Below are positions 45,514 to 54,063 of a stretch of DNA of 64,000 bases, in pieces. The first letter of the stretch is position 1. Each line of letters begins with the position of its first letter. The notes under the pieces are model-generated. The model had not been told where the DNA came from. It worked only from the letters and a program-made list of their open reading frames with translations, and did not search any database. The DNA is from Paenibacillus alginolyticus DSM 5050 = NBRC 15375 (lineage in GTDB: Bacteria > Bacillota > Bacilli > Paenibacillales > NBRC-103111), in the NCBI RefSeq assembly GCF_000422905.1, contig NZ_AUGY01000038.1, forward strand, positions 1-64,000, read 5' to 3'. The position numbers and the translations under genes are program-made.

Positions 45514-45582
45514 ATTTGCAAGCAGTGTGGCTTGCAATCAATAATATGAGTAACAAATCTCTATTTCACTGGAGGGTGCCCG

Positions 45583-45906
45583 ATGAACGGTATCGACTTT
45601 TCTAAATATTCGGCGGCGATGACCATGATCAAAGAAAATGAGTTGGAGGAGGAAGTTGGGGAATACCCGATGGTATTCATGGGTAAAGATGAGGCAGCAG
45701 TGAATCTCGCCGAGATGATGCTTCTATGCCGGGCTGCAATATCCGATTCAATCCCGCTTCGTCAGCGCTCCAAAGTCAGCGCAAATTATTATTTCAGTCA
45801 AGTTCGAAGCAAATCGCACATCCTAGCGCAAGTGGAAGCATTGGCTGAATATGGGATGAGTTTTGAGGACCTCGACAATCTAATGTCGCACCAGAATCGA
45901 CTGTAA
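45583..45906 (+). CDS. Hypothetical protein, 107 residues
   Basis: A soluble protein with CTGGAGGGTG before the ATG, 70 bases after the topoisomerase-FtsK gene and probably in its operon. It is helical ('EAAVNLAEMMLLCRAAISDS', 'SHILAQVEALAEYGMSFEDL') with no named domain. It ends before a terminator. A partner of the fusion protein is possible from position only. Confidence 0.65.
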   Translation: MNGIDFSKYSAAMTMIKENELEEEVGEYPMVFMGKDEAAVNLAEMMLLCRAAISDSIPLRQRSKVSANYYFSQVRSKSHILAQVEALAEYGMSFEDLDNLMSHQNRL

Positions 45907-45924
45907 GATCGTTTCATCTGCATC

Positions 45925-45969
45925 AAGAACCTGCTTCTCCTTTATGGAGGGGGGCAGGTTCTTTCTTTT
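45925..45969 (+). terminator. Terminator after the 107-residue gene
   Basis: AAGAACCTGC pairs with GCAGGTTCTT, followed by TCTTTTT. Confidence 0.8.
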
Positions 45970-46226
45970 TACACCCTACTAACCAGTTTCTATTCCCACA
46001 AATTCACAATGGAATACTTAACATTTACTTAACATTCGCAATGTACAATCATTATTTAAGGGTGATGCAAATGTTTTTGTCTCCAGTTACTTGAAACCGC
46101 AAAGGAGTTTTTATCGATTCTTTATCTGATTTTTACAAAACCTTATTAAAAATGCTTTTTCACATATGTATCGAATAGTATAATAGACCTATAAAATGCA
46201 ATTTAGCAAGAATTGAGGAGTAGATC

Positions 46227-47630
46227 GTGAGTGTACAAAACTCATTAGTTATTTCTCCGGTAGACTATGATCCGGTGAAGGTTGGAGAAGCGCTCAGGCG
46301 CATCCGTAACCATAAAGATATATCCCTATTAGAATTATCGACTAGAACGGGGATCCCTCAATCGAAACTCAGTTATATCGAAAACGGCAAATATAAGAAA
46401 GTTAAAATTGAGGATATCCGAGTCATTGCAGAAGCCCTTGATTCCGGCTTGAAAGAATTATTAAACCCATCGACAGAACGTGATGCGCCTGATGACGGGC
46501 GTATTGAACGAGAGATTGAAACTATTCGCAGCTATCTTTTGCTCGGCCGCTACATTGAGGTTGCCGAGATGATTCGTATCCTTGAAACAGATATTAGTCC
46601 TGGGAACAAATATTTCCCGTTTCTCTTGAAAGCGAAAGGCGATTACTCTCGCCTTAATGGTGACAAAAAGAATGCGCTGCGCCAATACGATAAGTTGGAG
46701 GCGCAAGCTCCTAGCTCCTACGAAAAAGTATCCAATAAAACCATGCTCGAGGCGATCGTCGCCTCCATTTGTACGCTATACGAAATGGGGGAGGTTGCTT
46801 CAGCGATCGATAAGAGCATAAAAGTTATTGATCTATTGAACAAGAGCGAAAACGAGCCTCCTCATTTCAACCGGTATAAGGCCATTATCTATTATAACCT
46901 CGCCATTTTTTACACTGCATCGTTGCAATTTTACTTAGCTAAAAACATGGCGGAAAAAGCAATTGAATATTCCAACACCGACGGAATTGGACTGGAATCA
47001 CACATTAACTATTTGAGAGCCATTGTCCTCTTCTATCGAATGGATTGGAGCGGGTCGGAACAATGTCTCTATGAGGCGATTAAAGACTTCCGCCTGAAAA
47101 ACAACACTAGGCTGTTAACGAAAGCGTTACTGGCGCAGCACGCTTTTATCTTAAGTCGGCCCCGAGAATACCACGGGACATTAAGGGCTTTAGAGAACAT
47201 CATTCTTCAAGGAACCGAACCATGCGGAGAAACCTGCAAGCGGAATCCGCTGTATCATCAAATATTGAATTCGACAATCGAAAAAAATATATTAGACCTC
47301 AATTTAGATCGAGCCAACCAGCTGCTAGATGCAATGTACCGATTGGGACATAGCAATTCAAAAACAAGGTACTTGCAGGCAAAATATTTCGAAGCTAGAA
47401 ACAACCATGAACAGGTTGTTTCTGCACTTAAGAAAGCAACAGAAGAAATAGAGTTCGATCAGGAAACCTCTAATTATGAAAAGGGCATGATTGCACTTGA
47501 ATACCTAAATCACACGGTATCAGGAAAAGAGAAGGATCTGATCAGCCTAACCCAGAGAAACTTCCAACAATCGGAGTTGCCGCAGATGCCGTTCATTCTA
47601 AACGATCTACTCCCATCCCCGATAGATTGA
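46227..47630 (+). CDS. XRE helix-turn-helix regulator with TPR domain (RRNPP-like)
   Basis: A 467-residue protein. Residues about 15-75 are an XRE HTH ('VGEALRRIRNHKDISLLELSTRTGIPQSKLSYIENGKYKKV' in pieces). The remaining about 380 residues form helix pairs of the TPR kind, e.g. 'AIIYYNLAIFYTASLQFYLAKNMAEKAIEYS'-like blocks and 'LEALVASICTLYEMGEVASAIDKSI'-like blocks. This is the layout of PlcR/AimR-type regulators that sense short peptides. TATAAT at 46179-46184 is a likely -10. No pheromone precursor is evident nearby. A strong terminator follows. Confidence 0.78.
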   Translation: MSVQNSLVISPVDYDPVKVGEALRRIRNHKDISLLELSTRTGIPQSKLSYIENGKYKKVKIEDIRVIAEALDSGLKELLNPSTERDAPDDGRIEREIETIRSYLLLGRYIEVAEMIRILETDISPGNKYFPFLLKAKGDYSRLNGDKKNALRQYDKLEAQAPSSYEKVSNKTMLEAIVASICTLYEMGEVASAIDKSIKVIDLLNKSENEPPHFNRYKAIIYYNLAIFYTASLQFYLAKNMAEKAIEYSNTDGIGLESHINYLRAIVLFYRMDWSGSEQCLYEAIKDFRLKNNTRLLTKALLAQHAFILSRPREYHGTLRALENIILQGTEPCGETCKRNPLYHQILNSTIEKNILDLNLDRANQLLDAMYRLGHSNSKTRYLQAKYFEARNNHEQVVSALKKATEEIEFDQETSNYEKGMIALEYLNHTVSGKEKDLISLTQRNFQQSELPQMPFILNDLLPSPID

Positions 47631-47632
47631 GT

Positions 47633-47675
47633 AAACAAAAGTCCTCTCAGCAATCCGCTAAGAGGACTTTTGTTT
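47633..47675. terminator. Bidirectional terminator
   Basis: AAACAAAAGTCCTCT pairs exactly with AGAGGACTTTTGTTT (15 bp). It also covers the last codons of the convergent HD-GYP gene. Confidence 0.85.
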
Positions 47676-48356
47676 ATTTATCAATCCAATATCTTGAAGC
47701 TGGTACGGCAGTGGGCAGAGCATGCCTCCTTTCAGCACAAAGTCCACAAACACCCTCGCGAGCTGCGGATCAAACTGTCTGTACGCATTATTCAGTATTT
47801 CCCTTGCTGCAGTGGACTTGTCTTTGGCGTTCTGATAAACGCGATTAGAAGTCATTGCGTCAAAACAATCGGCAACTGTTACGATCCTTGTAGCCAAAGA
47901 GATTTCTTCGCCGGCCAAACCATCGGGGTAGCCATTCCCGTCATACCGTTCATGATGATGCAATACAATGTCATGGATATCCGGCTTCATGAGCTGATCG
48001 TAATCCCTTAGAAAATTAAATCCAACCCTCGGGTGCGTCTTCATGATCGTCCATTCTTCCGGGGTCAACTTACAGGTCTTTTTCAAGATCGTTTCTGGAA
48101 TCTCGATTTTACCGATATCGTGGAGCAAGGCGCCGATATAGATATTATTTTTTTGTTCGTTACTTAAACATAACATCTCAGCGAGCGTATAGGCGTAGTT
48201 GGCTACGTTGATTGAATGCGACCACGTAAACGAATCCGACTCTTCGATAACCCTTATAAGGAGTTGGATATCTTTTAGAGTCTTCAGATCGTAGGTACCG
48301 CCAGATTCAGAAAAATCACAAGTATTCACATCAGACACCTGGTTCGAAATGTCCAT
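47658..48356 (-). CDS. HD-GYP domain protein (c-di-GMP phosphodiesterase-like)
   Basis: A 232-residue protein made up almost entirely of an HD-GYP domain: 'SHSINVANYAYTLAEML', the metal pair in 'ALLHDIGKIEIPE', and the diagnostic 'HHERYDGNGYPDGL' (HHExxDGxGYP). These residues are all intact, so it should hydrolyse c-di-GMP or a related cyclic dinucleotide. No sensor domain is attached, only a 35-residue N-terminal extension. It is expressed from an extended -10 promoter through a leader hairpin. Stop codons overlap the terminator of the convergent TPR regulator. Confidence 0.88.
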   Translation of the reverse strand: MDISNQVSDVNTCDFSESGGTYDLKTLKDIQLLIRVIEESDSFTWSHSINVANYAYTLAEMLCLSNEQKNNIYIGALLHDIGKIEIPETILKKTCKLTPEEWTIMKTHPRVGFNFLRDYDQLMKPDIHDIVLHHHERYDGNGYPDGLAGEEISLATRIVTVADCFDAMTSNRVYQNAKDKSTAAREILNNAYRQFDPQLARVFVDFVLKGGMLCPLPYQLQDIGLINKQKSS

Positions 48357-48427
48357 TGATTTTCACCTCAACGATATCGCCATAAGACGGAAATATGATA
48401 TGAGAGCACTTTTTTAGTACAAACTAA

Positions 48428-48514
48428 AAGCACCGCAGCTCAGACGAATAGTGTCGTCTGGCCGCGGTGCTTCCGAGCCCTCAAATTCTCACTTTAATTA
48501 CCATAATTATATCA
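48428..48514 (-). promoter_or_regulatory. Promoter and leader hairpin of the HD-GYP gene
   Basis: On the minus strand TGATATAAT (48514-48506) is an extended -10. Downstream lies a two-part hairpin: AAGCACCGC/GCGGTGCTT outer and CAGACGA/TCGTCTG inner (48472-48428), followed by TTTAGTTTG and the gene. Confidence 0.65.
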
Positions 48515-48574
48515 CGTTTCCATTGTTTGACCCAAACAAAAATTTACCTTATTCACGACTTTCCATTAATTTTA

Positions 48575-48685
48575 TTGACATGCACAAAGAGAGATTAGAT
48601 AATTAAAATAATAAAATGCGATTCGAAATTGACCGAAGAAGCACTTCTGGTTGCAGGGAACTCCCCTGTCCAGAGGTGCTTTTTC
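48575..48685 (+). promoter_or_regulatory. Promoter and leader hairpin of the 48755 gene
   Basis: TTGACA (48575-48580) and GATAAT (48598-48603) are 17 bases apart. AGCACTTCTGG (48640-48650) pairs with CCAGAGGTGCT (48670-48680), with an inner CAGGG/CCCTG stem, followed by TTTTT. The gene starts 70 bases later. Confidence 0.7.
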
Positions 48686-48754
48686 ATTTCGTAGGCAAAG
48701 GGTATTGCAAAAAATGAAAGGCACATGGAGCCCATGCTACGATGGAGGTGTCAG

Positions 48755-49225
48755 ATGCCAATGAATCGAGGAGGGACTAGTATTATTCATATACGAGCGC
48801 TTGAAGCAGAGATCGTTGAAGCCATTAAATCAGGACACGAGATCCATCATATTCGGGACCAAATTCAGAAAAAGCCCCGATATTTCCGGAATACGATTAC
48901 GCGTATGGTGGAACTCGGAATTCTTGAAAAAGTTGAAAAGGGAATGTATGCCGTTAAAGTCGAAAAATACACCGTGAGACCGGATTCAGAAGTAATCGAA
49001 GAGCGTAAGCGGAAAACTAGAAGTATCATTAACAACAACATACCGGCCCTTGGAGACAGAGCTATTTCGCTGATCCAGGAGAATTATCCCAAAATGCTTC
49101 GTTCCTCTCTACTTAAGTTACTGCATAAAGCAGGATATCACCTTACCAAGTTCGAATTAAATCTCATCATCATGAATGAAGGACTCGCGAGCTGCACTAT
49201 GGATGTTGACCAAGGGATCGCATAG
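48755..49225 (+). CDS. Winged-helix-like protein, 156 residues
   Basis: The ATG at 48755 is chosen because TGGAGGTG lies just upstream; a frame from 48725 would start before it. An N-terminal segment of about 60 residues reads like a winged helix: 'EIVEAIKSGHEIHHIRDQIQ', 'RNTITRMVELGILEKVEKGM'. A second helical part follows. It is likely a DNA-binding regulator. It is the first of three genes (to 50530) read in the same direction and preceded by a leader hairpin. Confidence 0.62.
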   Translation: MPMNRGGTSIIHIRALEAEIVEAIKSGHEIHHIRDQIQKKPRYFRNTITRMVELGILEKVEKGMYAVKVEKYTVRPDSEVIEERKRKTRSIINNNIPALGDRAISLIQENYPKMLRSSLLKLLHKAGYHLTKFELNLIIMNEGLASCTMDVDQGIA

Positions 49226-49270
49226 GTAGCTTGCCTAAATAATATCGATCGAAGAAAGGAGGGACTGGGT

Positions 49271-49978
49271 ATGCCTCAATCCTCAGAACGTAGAGATGGA
49301 AAGCGAATCGAAGTCGTGGAGTACACGAAATTTCAATACCTTCCGCATGAACTCGATATTGCCGCTGTCGAGGCATACATTAAGGCCCTCAATATTAATT
49401 ACGACCGCAATCTTCGGATAGTTGAAAAAACGGGAATAAAGCAGATTCGACTAACAAATCACGCTCGCCAGCGGTGGGATTCACGTGTGGGCCCAACTAA
49501 TGTTTCGAATGGGGACTTAATGGAGCTTATCTCGACTATGTGCTTTCGCCTTGGCAGAATCGAGCTTCTTTCGAAGGACTGCGGTTTGATCGACAATGAC
49601 ATCGTGTTCTTCTATGAGAAAGTGGAAGATCAGATGAACATCATTACATTTTACGGCAGAATGAGTCAACGGCCGGCTCTAGCCGACGTGAAACAATTGA
49701 AGCTATTTAACTATCGAGAGTTGGACGACGTTAACTTCGAACTCCAGTCTGACGAATTGGACGTTCAAATTCTCCCGCCAATTCCTTACAAGCGAATGGT
49801 CTACAAAGGGACATTTGTATTGTATTGTCTCGATGCGTACGACAATCAGAAAGAAGTTGTTTTTCACTTAACCGAAACATCTCCTAAGAGTACCAACGAT
49901 ATTGTCTTCCGCATCGAAGACGAAGGAATTAAACATAGCAAGAGTACCATTACCGCTCTCCGGATGATGCGGTATTGA
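49271..49978 (+). CDS. Unknown protein with a DUF4258-like segment
   Basis: A 235-residue protein with AAAGGAGGG before the ATG. Around residues 58-72 it reads 'IRLTNHARQRWDSRVGP', similar to the 'H-A-x-x-R-x-x-x-R' signature of DUF4258/RelE-like folds. Beyond that, beta-strand-rich stretches ('DIVFFYEKVEDQMNIITFYG') follow. I cannot name a function; an RNA-binding or toxin-like fold is possible. It shares an operon with the winged-helix gene. Confidence 0.55.
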   Translation: MPQSSERRDGKRIEVVEYTKFQYLPHELDIAAVEAYIKALNINYDRNLRIVEKTGIKQIRLTNHARQRWDSRVGPTNVSNGDLMELISTMCFRLGRIELLSKDCGLIDNDIVFFYEKVEDQMNIITFYGRMSQRPALADVKQLKLFNYRELDDVNFELQSDELDVQILPPIPYKRMVYKGTFVLYCLDAYDNQKEVVFHLTETSPKSTNDIVFRIEDEGIKHSKSTITALRMMRY

Positions 49979-50023
49979 TCGGGTGGTCCGTTTTACAATT
50001 CATTTTTAGTGAGGGGCGAAATG

Positions 50024-50530
50024 ATGGAACTATTCAAGGGAAGCTCGCTGAGTGTCCAAGAAGAAGTTAATGGCTATTTGTCAAAGATCGAAGGTAGGTT
50101 GTTGTGCCGCTCGAGACGAACCGAGACAGCATATTATCCGAAATATAACAACATGGCAGCGCATCTCAACATACATATTTGTTTCACCGGTGACACTTGG
50201 CACCAGATATTCGGTATGGCCAATAATGAATCCGGTATTGCAATGGCAAACATCAAGAACGGGGAAATCAACCTGGAAGCCACCATGCGGGAAGCCGCAC
50301 AAACAGCAATCGAATTATTTGGGGAATACGGGTACAAGGCCGTGCGAGCGGTCTTGATGGACTTCGGAAAGCATTTAGCTGATGCCATCGGAGAGTTTGA
50401 AATCAAGTTTGACAGTACATATAACGAAAATGGCTTAGACCTGAACGTCCGCCACATCGAACTGGAGATCCTGCAAGATGTAGATTGGATCGAAGAATTG
50501 ATGGAAGGGTCGGGCATGCTGCCGCGATAA
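50024..50530 (+). CDS. Hypothetical protein, 168 residues
   Basis: Start at the ATG at 50024 or the adjacent one at 50021, behind GTGAGGGG. A soluble protein with 'INLEATMREAAQTAIELFGEYGYKAVRAVLMDFGKHLADAIGEFEI' helices in its second half, and an acidic C-terminus. No domain is recognised. It is the last gene of the three-gene group. A short GC stem (GGGGC/GCCCC near 50552-50566) may end transcription. Confidence 0.58.
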   Translation: MELFKGSSLSVQEEVNGYLSKIEGRLLCRSRRTETAYYPKYNNMAAHLNIHICFTGDTWHQIFGMANNESGIAMANIKNGEINLEATMREAAQTAIELFGEYGYKAVRAVLMDFGKHLADAIGEFEIKFDSTYNENGLDLNVRHIELEILQDVDWIEELMEGSGMLPR

Positions 50531-50599
50531 TTAAAATTAAGTCAGCCACCGGGGCAATTCGCCCCCTTTCATTTTATTCTTATACCTCCAACCGGTGTT

Positions 50600-50776
50600 T
50601 CAATGGCCACAACTCTCCGAGCATCTATCGTCGACGTGCTGATCCCACGCCGGGAGTTTATCTGCAGCAGGTCTTGTACCGGCACCACCTCCAGTGTACG
50701 CCTGAATTATTTTGCTAAATGCTGCGCTTCTAAAAAACTGAAATGGCAACAAGTAAGGTGATCCTTGTGAGATCAT
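50600..50776 (-). pseudogene. Short minus-strand coding remnant
   Basis: Fifty-eight residues from an ATG at 50776 (no ribosome binding site) reading 'ISQGSPYLLPFQFFRSAAFS', then 'AYTGGGAGTRPAADKLPAWD'. The frame is coherent further upstream ('GGWLELVID'). It looks like the end of a deleted gene that I cannot name. The remainder of 50531-50858 shows nothing else. Confidence 0.35.
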
Positions 50777-50858
50777 ATCTATTACTAATTCGAGCCATCC
50801 GCCGTTACTCGCGTTCTTGTGAAGGGAATACAGTTAGGAATTGAAGGAAGGAACCTTT

Positions 50859-50885
50859 CCACTATTGTTCCATTAGTGGTACAAT
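50859..50885 (+). promoter_or_regulatory. Promoter-operator of the TIR-like gene
   Basis: TTTCCA (50856-50861) and TACAAT (50880-50885) form a weak promoter. The inverted repeat CCACTA...TAGTGG (50859-50879) fills the spacer and is a possible repressor site. Confidence 0.5.
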
Positions 50886-50921
50886 GGTGGTTATTATTTA
50901 CTCCTAAGGGGATCTGTTCTC

Positions 50922-51950
50922 ATGGCTAATCCACCAAAAACCAATACCTTTATTGGTTCATCTAGGGAAGCAATGCAACTAGCTAATGCCGTCCACAGTC
51001 AAATCAGTTTTCACACTCAAGTAACTCCTTGGTATACAGGCGTGTTTAACGGGAATGAGTATACGATGGAATCGCTGGAGAAGGAACTGGATCAACATGA
51101 TTTTGGCGTATTTATATTTGCTCCGGATGATGTTGCACTGCATCGAAATAACTATGTCTTTATTACCCGTGATAACACCTTGTTCGAAATGGGACTTTTT
51201 TGGGGAAAGTTAAGACGAAATCGTGTTTTCGCCATCGTCCCCAATGAAGTAAAAGAACGGGATGATCTGATTAAAGGGGAGACCGTAGGGGACTTTCATC
51301 TGCTATCGGATCTTCAGGGCCTTACACTTTTTAAGTATGAGCTTCGTACGGATGACCGCCACGAAGCCGCAGTCTCTGTAGCATGCCAACAAATTATTAA
51401 AAAAATGCAAGAACATGGGTTTTATACAGACCCGCGGGATCAACTTGCACAGAAAGAATTGGAGCTTCAGCAGAAGCAAAGCCTTTTACACTTTTTCTGG
51501 CAATACAACCGGAACGTTACGGTTCCCGGTACTAAAGAGAAATATGAAGCCTTGAGTGAGGCTGTTCGTAATTCGATCCTGCCCCCGGATGGATTCCGCG
51601 TTACAGGCTCAGCCTTTTGGCAAAAGAAAGACAACGATGGCATCGGACAAGTCGGGGGGAACGTAGGGAAGAACAAATTTTATCCCTTTAGTGCTAATCA
51701 TGGGAAGGCGGAGGGAGAAGAAATCATCCTTGTAGTGGATGTGTATTTAAGTGGAGAATGGTCGTTCTACAAGGACGAAGATGTTGCGCAGCTATATGTG
51801 CTATGTTATCCTATAGGTACTAAGCATGTTCTTTCCGTCCACTTCTCAGGGAACAAGCAGCTTACAGACACAGACCTTTCGTCAATTGTGAATATGAATA
51901 ACGATCTGCTACGTACCATTAACCACTTAATTGGAGGGGATTCCGAATGA
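50922..51950 (+). CDS. TIR-like nucleotide-binding effector (PF10137 type)
   Basis: A 342-residue protein with AAGGGGATC before the ATG. Residues about 8-125 match the TIR-like family seen in CBASS-type and related defence effectors: 'TFIGSSREAMQLANAV', 'FNGNEYTMESLEKELDQHDFGVFIFAPDD', and 'TRDNTLFEMGLFWGKLRRNRVF' with the probable catalytic Glu. Such domains degrade NAD+ on activation. The C-terminal part (about 180-342: 'GSAFWQKKDNDGIGQVGGNVG', 'VVDVYLSGEWSFYKDEDVAQ') is not familiar and may be a sensor domain. No cyclase gene is adjacent. A small basic protein gene overlaps its stop. Confidence 0.82.
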   Translation: MANPPKTNTFIGSSREAMQLANAVHSQISFHTQVTPWYTGVFNGNEYTMESLEKELDQHDFGVFIFAPDDVALHRNNYVFITRDNTLFEMGLFWGKLRRNRVFAIVPNEVKERDDLIKGETVGDFHLLSDLQGLTLFKYELRTDDRHEAAVSVACQQIIKKMQEHGFYTDPRDQLAQKELELQQKQSLLHFFWQYNRNVTVPGTKEKYEALSEAVRNSILPPDGFRVTGSAFWQKKDNDGIGQVGGNVGKNKFYPFSANHGKAEGEEIILVVDVYLSGEWSFYKDEDVAQLYVLCYPIGTKHVLSVHFSGNKQLTDTDLSSIVNMNNDLLRTINHLIGGDSE

Positions 51951-52198
51951 AACGTGATATGAATAGAACGGGGCGTTATGGAGCCAAATCCGGCCTTAAC
52001 ATGGTTGGTCGTACCGTATCGGCAAAAATAGGTCGCCTCACTGATGGAAAACATGATGGCGATACCTTTAAAACTGTAAGAAAAAATGGTAGCACTAAAA
52101 TCAAAGTTTATATTGGACCTTCAGTCGAAGGCTCGGATAAAAAATATGTAAAAGTTCTTAGCGGTAATGTTGATCGAAGAAAACCATCGTTTGCATAA
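51947..52198 (+). CDS. Small basic protein coupled to the TIR-like gene
   Basis: An 83-residue protein whose ATG overlaps the TIR-like stop (ATGA). It is very basic and Gly-rich ('NRTGRYGAKSGLNMVGRTVSAKIGR', 'KNGSTKIKVYIGPSVEG'), with no hydrophobic segment. Translation is coupled to the effector. It could be a regulator, an activator or an inhibitor of it. A terminator follows. Confidence 0.65.
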   Translation: MKRDMNRTGRYGAKSGLNMVGRTVSAKIGRLTDGKHDGDTFKTVRKNGSTKIKVYIGPSVEGSDKKYVKVLSGNVDRRKPSFA

Positions 52199-52247
52199 CT
52201 CAGGAACCCCCAAATTTGTCGGGTAACATTAAAACAGTCTGATTAGT

Positions 52248-52271
52248 ATCCGCCTAGATGGCGGATTTTTT
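52248..52271 (+). terminator. Terminator after the TIR-like pair
   Basis: ATCCGCC pairs with GGCGGAT and is followed by TTTTTTATTTTTATTTT. Confidence 0.8.
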
Positions 52272-52415
52272 ATTTTTATTTTATCGGATCTAGGCCAAGA
52301 ATATTGTCCGATTGCCGATAAAGCCACATTATAAATATACCGTAGGGCTTACCGCTACCGGGCAGGATAATTCAAACCTATGGAATATATTAACCACACG
52401 GTTAATTAGAAGAAA

Positions 52416-52577
52416 TTGATCGAGCGATATTTCTTAGCAAACTTAGAGGAATTTCTTCGGGATGCGTTACGTAGTAGAAATTTATCCCGACAATATTATG
52501 AAAAGAGCAAAAAAGAATTAGATAATATGCTGGAGATAACATCAAATGCTTACCTATTGTTACCGAGAGCACAATAA
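52416..52577 (+). CDS. Possible Spo0E-like small protein
   Basis: A 53-residue frame from TTG with a weak site (AGAAGA). It reads 'ERYFLANLEEFLRDALRSRN', then 'YYEKSKKELDNMLEI', two helices with the SxxxLD pattern typical of Spo0E-like aspartyl phosphatases that act on Spo0A~P. The frame is coherent and fits between two terminators. The weak start site and missing promoter lower confidence. Confidence 0.45.
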   Translation: MIERYFLANLEEFLRDALRSRNLSRQYYEKSKKELDNMLEITSNAYLLLPRAQ

Positions 52578-52580
52578 AAA

Positions 52581-52621
52581 GAAGAAGGCAGCCTAACCAT
52601 AATGGATCGGCTGCCTTCTTC
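52581..52621. terminator. Bidirectional terminator
   Basis: GAAGAAGGCAGCC pairs with GGCTGCCTTCTTC (13 bp). It ends the integrase gene and the Spo0E-like ORF. Confidence 0.85.
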
Positions 52622-52656
52622 GCTATATTGCTGAATACCAGTATATAGTTGATCAC

Positions 52657-53742
52657 TTAAAGTTCAAGATCAACATAATCGCTCACATCCCGCTCCTTCT
52701 TCAATTGCCGACTCAGGTAATTCTCCTTCGTAATCTTTGTAGACGAGTGACCTATAGTTTCAGAAATCCAGTCCAAGGGAGCGCCATTCGCAAAAGCCGT
52801 TTGGGCGTAGAAATGTCTCATGTAATGCGGAGTGACCCGGTGCCCTTGGATCGTGGTTAGCCCTGCTACTACCATACACTTTGAAAGATAAGTGGAAAGA
52901 CTCGATAGGTTATATCGTCGACCTAATCGATTCGGATAGAAGGCGGTTTCATCCTCACCATTCAGCTCTGTGCTAAGTCCAACCCGCTTCCGGTATTCCA
53001 TCAAGGAAGCAAGGACGTATTCTTTGATATGGACATGCCTCTTTTTATCTCGCTTGGTTATAGTAACGAGGTAATGTTTCTTCTCTCGCCGATCGAAGTA
53101 TAAATCGCCCCAACGGGGAGTAATCACCTCATTTAATCGCATCCCGCTAGTCCCGAGAAGCAGAAGGAGGGACTGGACCTTCGGATTCTCTCGATAGAAG
53201 CCTATGGCCTGCTTGAGATCCGCTTCGTCAACATCCCGCTCCGGAATCTCCTCTTTCTTTTTTTTCACCGACCGGAGTCCGCGCGTGACTTTCTTTTTAA
53301 GATATCCTTCCTCGAAGCACCAGCTCAAGAAAGAATAGATGATGACGACTTTTTTCGCCCTCGTAGTGGATTTGGTGTATTGCATCTCCAGATGTGATTG
53401 AAAGGTCTCCATATCGAAACGAGACAGATGCCGGATGTCGTCTTTGCCGATCGCCATCACATACTGCAGGAAGGCGATCAGCACCCGCAAGTAATCTTCC
53501 TTGGTCTTATCCTTCCTCTCTTTCTCCGGGTTGTGAACGTAGAGATATACCATGCCAAGATTTGAAACCCCGGAGTAATCATAATTGCCTTCTTCGTCTT
53601 CCTCTGAAGACACGATTTCACGAAGTGAAATGTAGTGATTCATGTCTATTAATGTATGAACAAGCTGATTATCGTCTATACCACTTGACAGGAGAGTAGT
53701 GCTAAAAATCATTGATTCATCCAATGGAATAATGCTATTCAA
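52657..53742 (-). CDS. Tyrosine recombinase (phage/ICE integrase)
   Basis: A 361-residue integrase. The N-terminal core-binding domain (about 65-155) is followed by the catalytic domain with Arg in 'GTSGMRLNEVI', Lys in 'TKRDKKRHVHI', the HxxR box 'HYMRHFYAQTAF', the following His in 'ETIGHSSTKIT' and the Tyr nucleophile in 'KENYLS'. All six catalytic positions are visible. It differs clearly from the broken integrase at 22801. It is transcribed away from the 54-64 kb block. It could serve one of the mobile modules here. No att repeat was identified. Confidence 0.9.
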   Translation of the reverse strand: MNSIIPLDESMIFSTTLLSSGIDDNQLVHTLIDMNHYISLREIVSSEEDEEGNYDYSGVSNLGMVYLYVHNPEKERKDKTKEDYLRVLIAFLQYVMAIGKDDIRHLSRFDMETFQSHLEMQYTKSTTRAKKVVIIYSFLSWCFEEGYLKKKVTRGLRSVKKKKEEIPERDVDEADLKQAIGFYRENPKVQSLLLLLGTSGMRLNEVITPRWGDLYFDRREKKHYLVTITKRDKKRHVHIKEYVLASLMEYRKRVGLSTELNGEDETAFYPNRLGRRYNLSSLSTYLSKCMVVAGLTTIQGHRVTPHYMRHFYAQTAFANGAPLDWISETIGHSSTKITKENYLSRQLKKERDVSDYVDLEL

Positions 53743-54063
53743 ACGTTATCACCACCTGAGTCAATTTACATACTTCTATTCTAACAAATTAAACCTTCAA
53801 ATGAGCTATAAATATGAAAATAGTGCAAAAGATATGTTCAGCATAAAATAACGGTACATTCTTTTGTTTTGAACATAATTGTTGCATTTAATAAAAATGT
53901 GGCTACCAACTTTAATGTTTATGCGATTCTTTTCTTATGTTCTGATTGTTATCTTAAAATCATTATTATTTTAACGTGTATTTGTCAGCCTGTGTTAAAA
54001 TGGTATATATGAGATTTGCTTTGAGATTATCGTCAATAAGGATAAAGGGCGTGAACAAAAGTT
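53743..54063. other. A/T-rich intergenic region between divergent genes
   Basis: About 320 bases very rich in A/T. TTGTCA near 53975 and TAAAAT/TATATA boxes near 53995-54008 could be promoter elements for the 54064 gene. I see no strong hairpin or ORF. Confidence 0.4.
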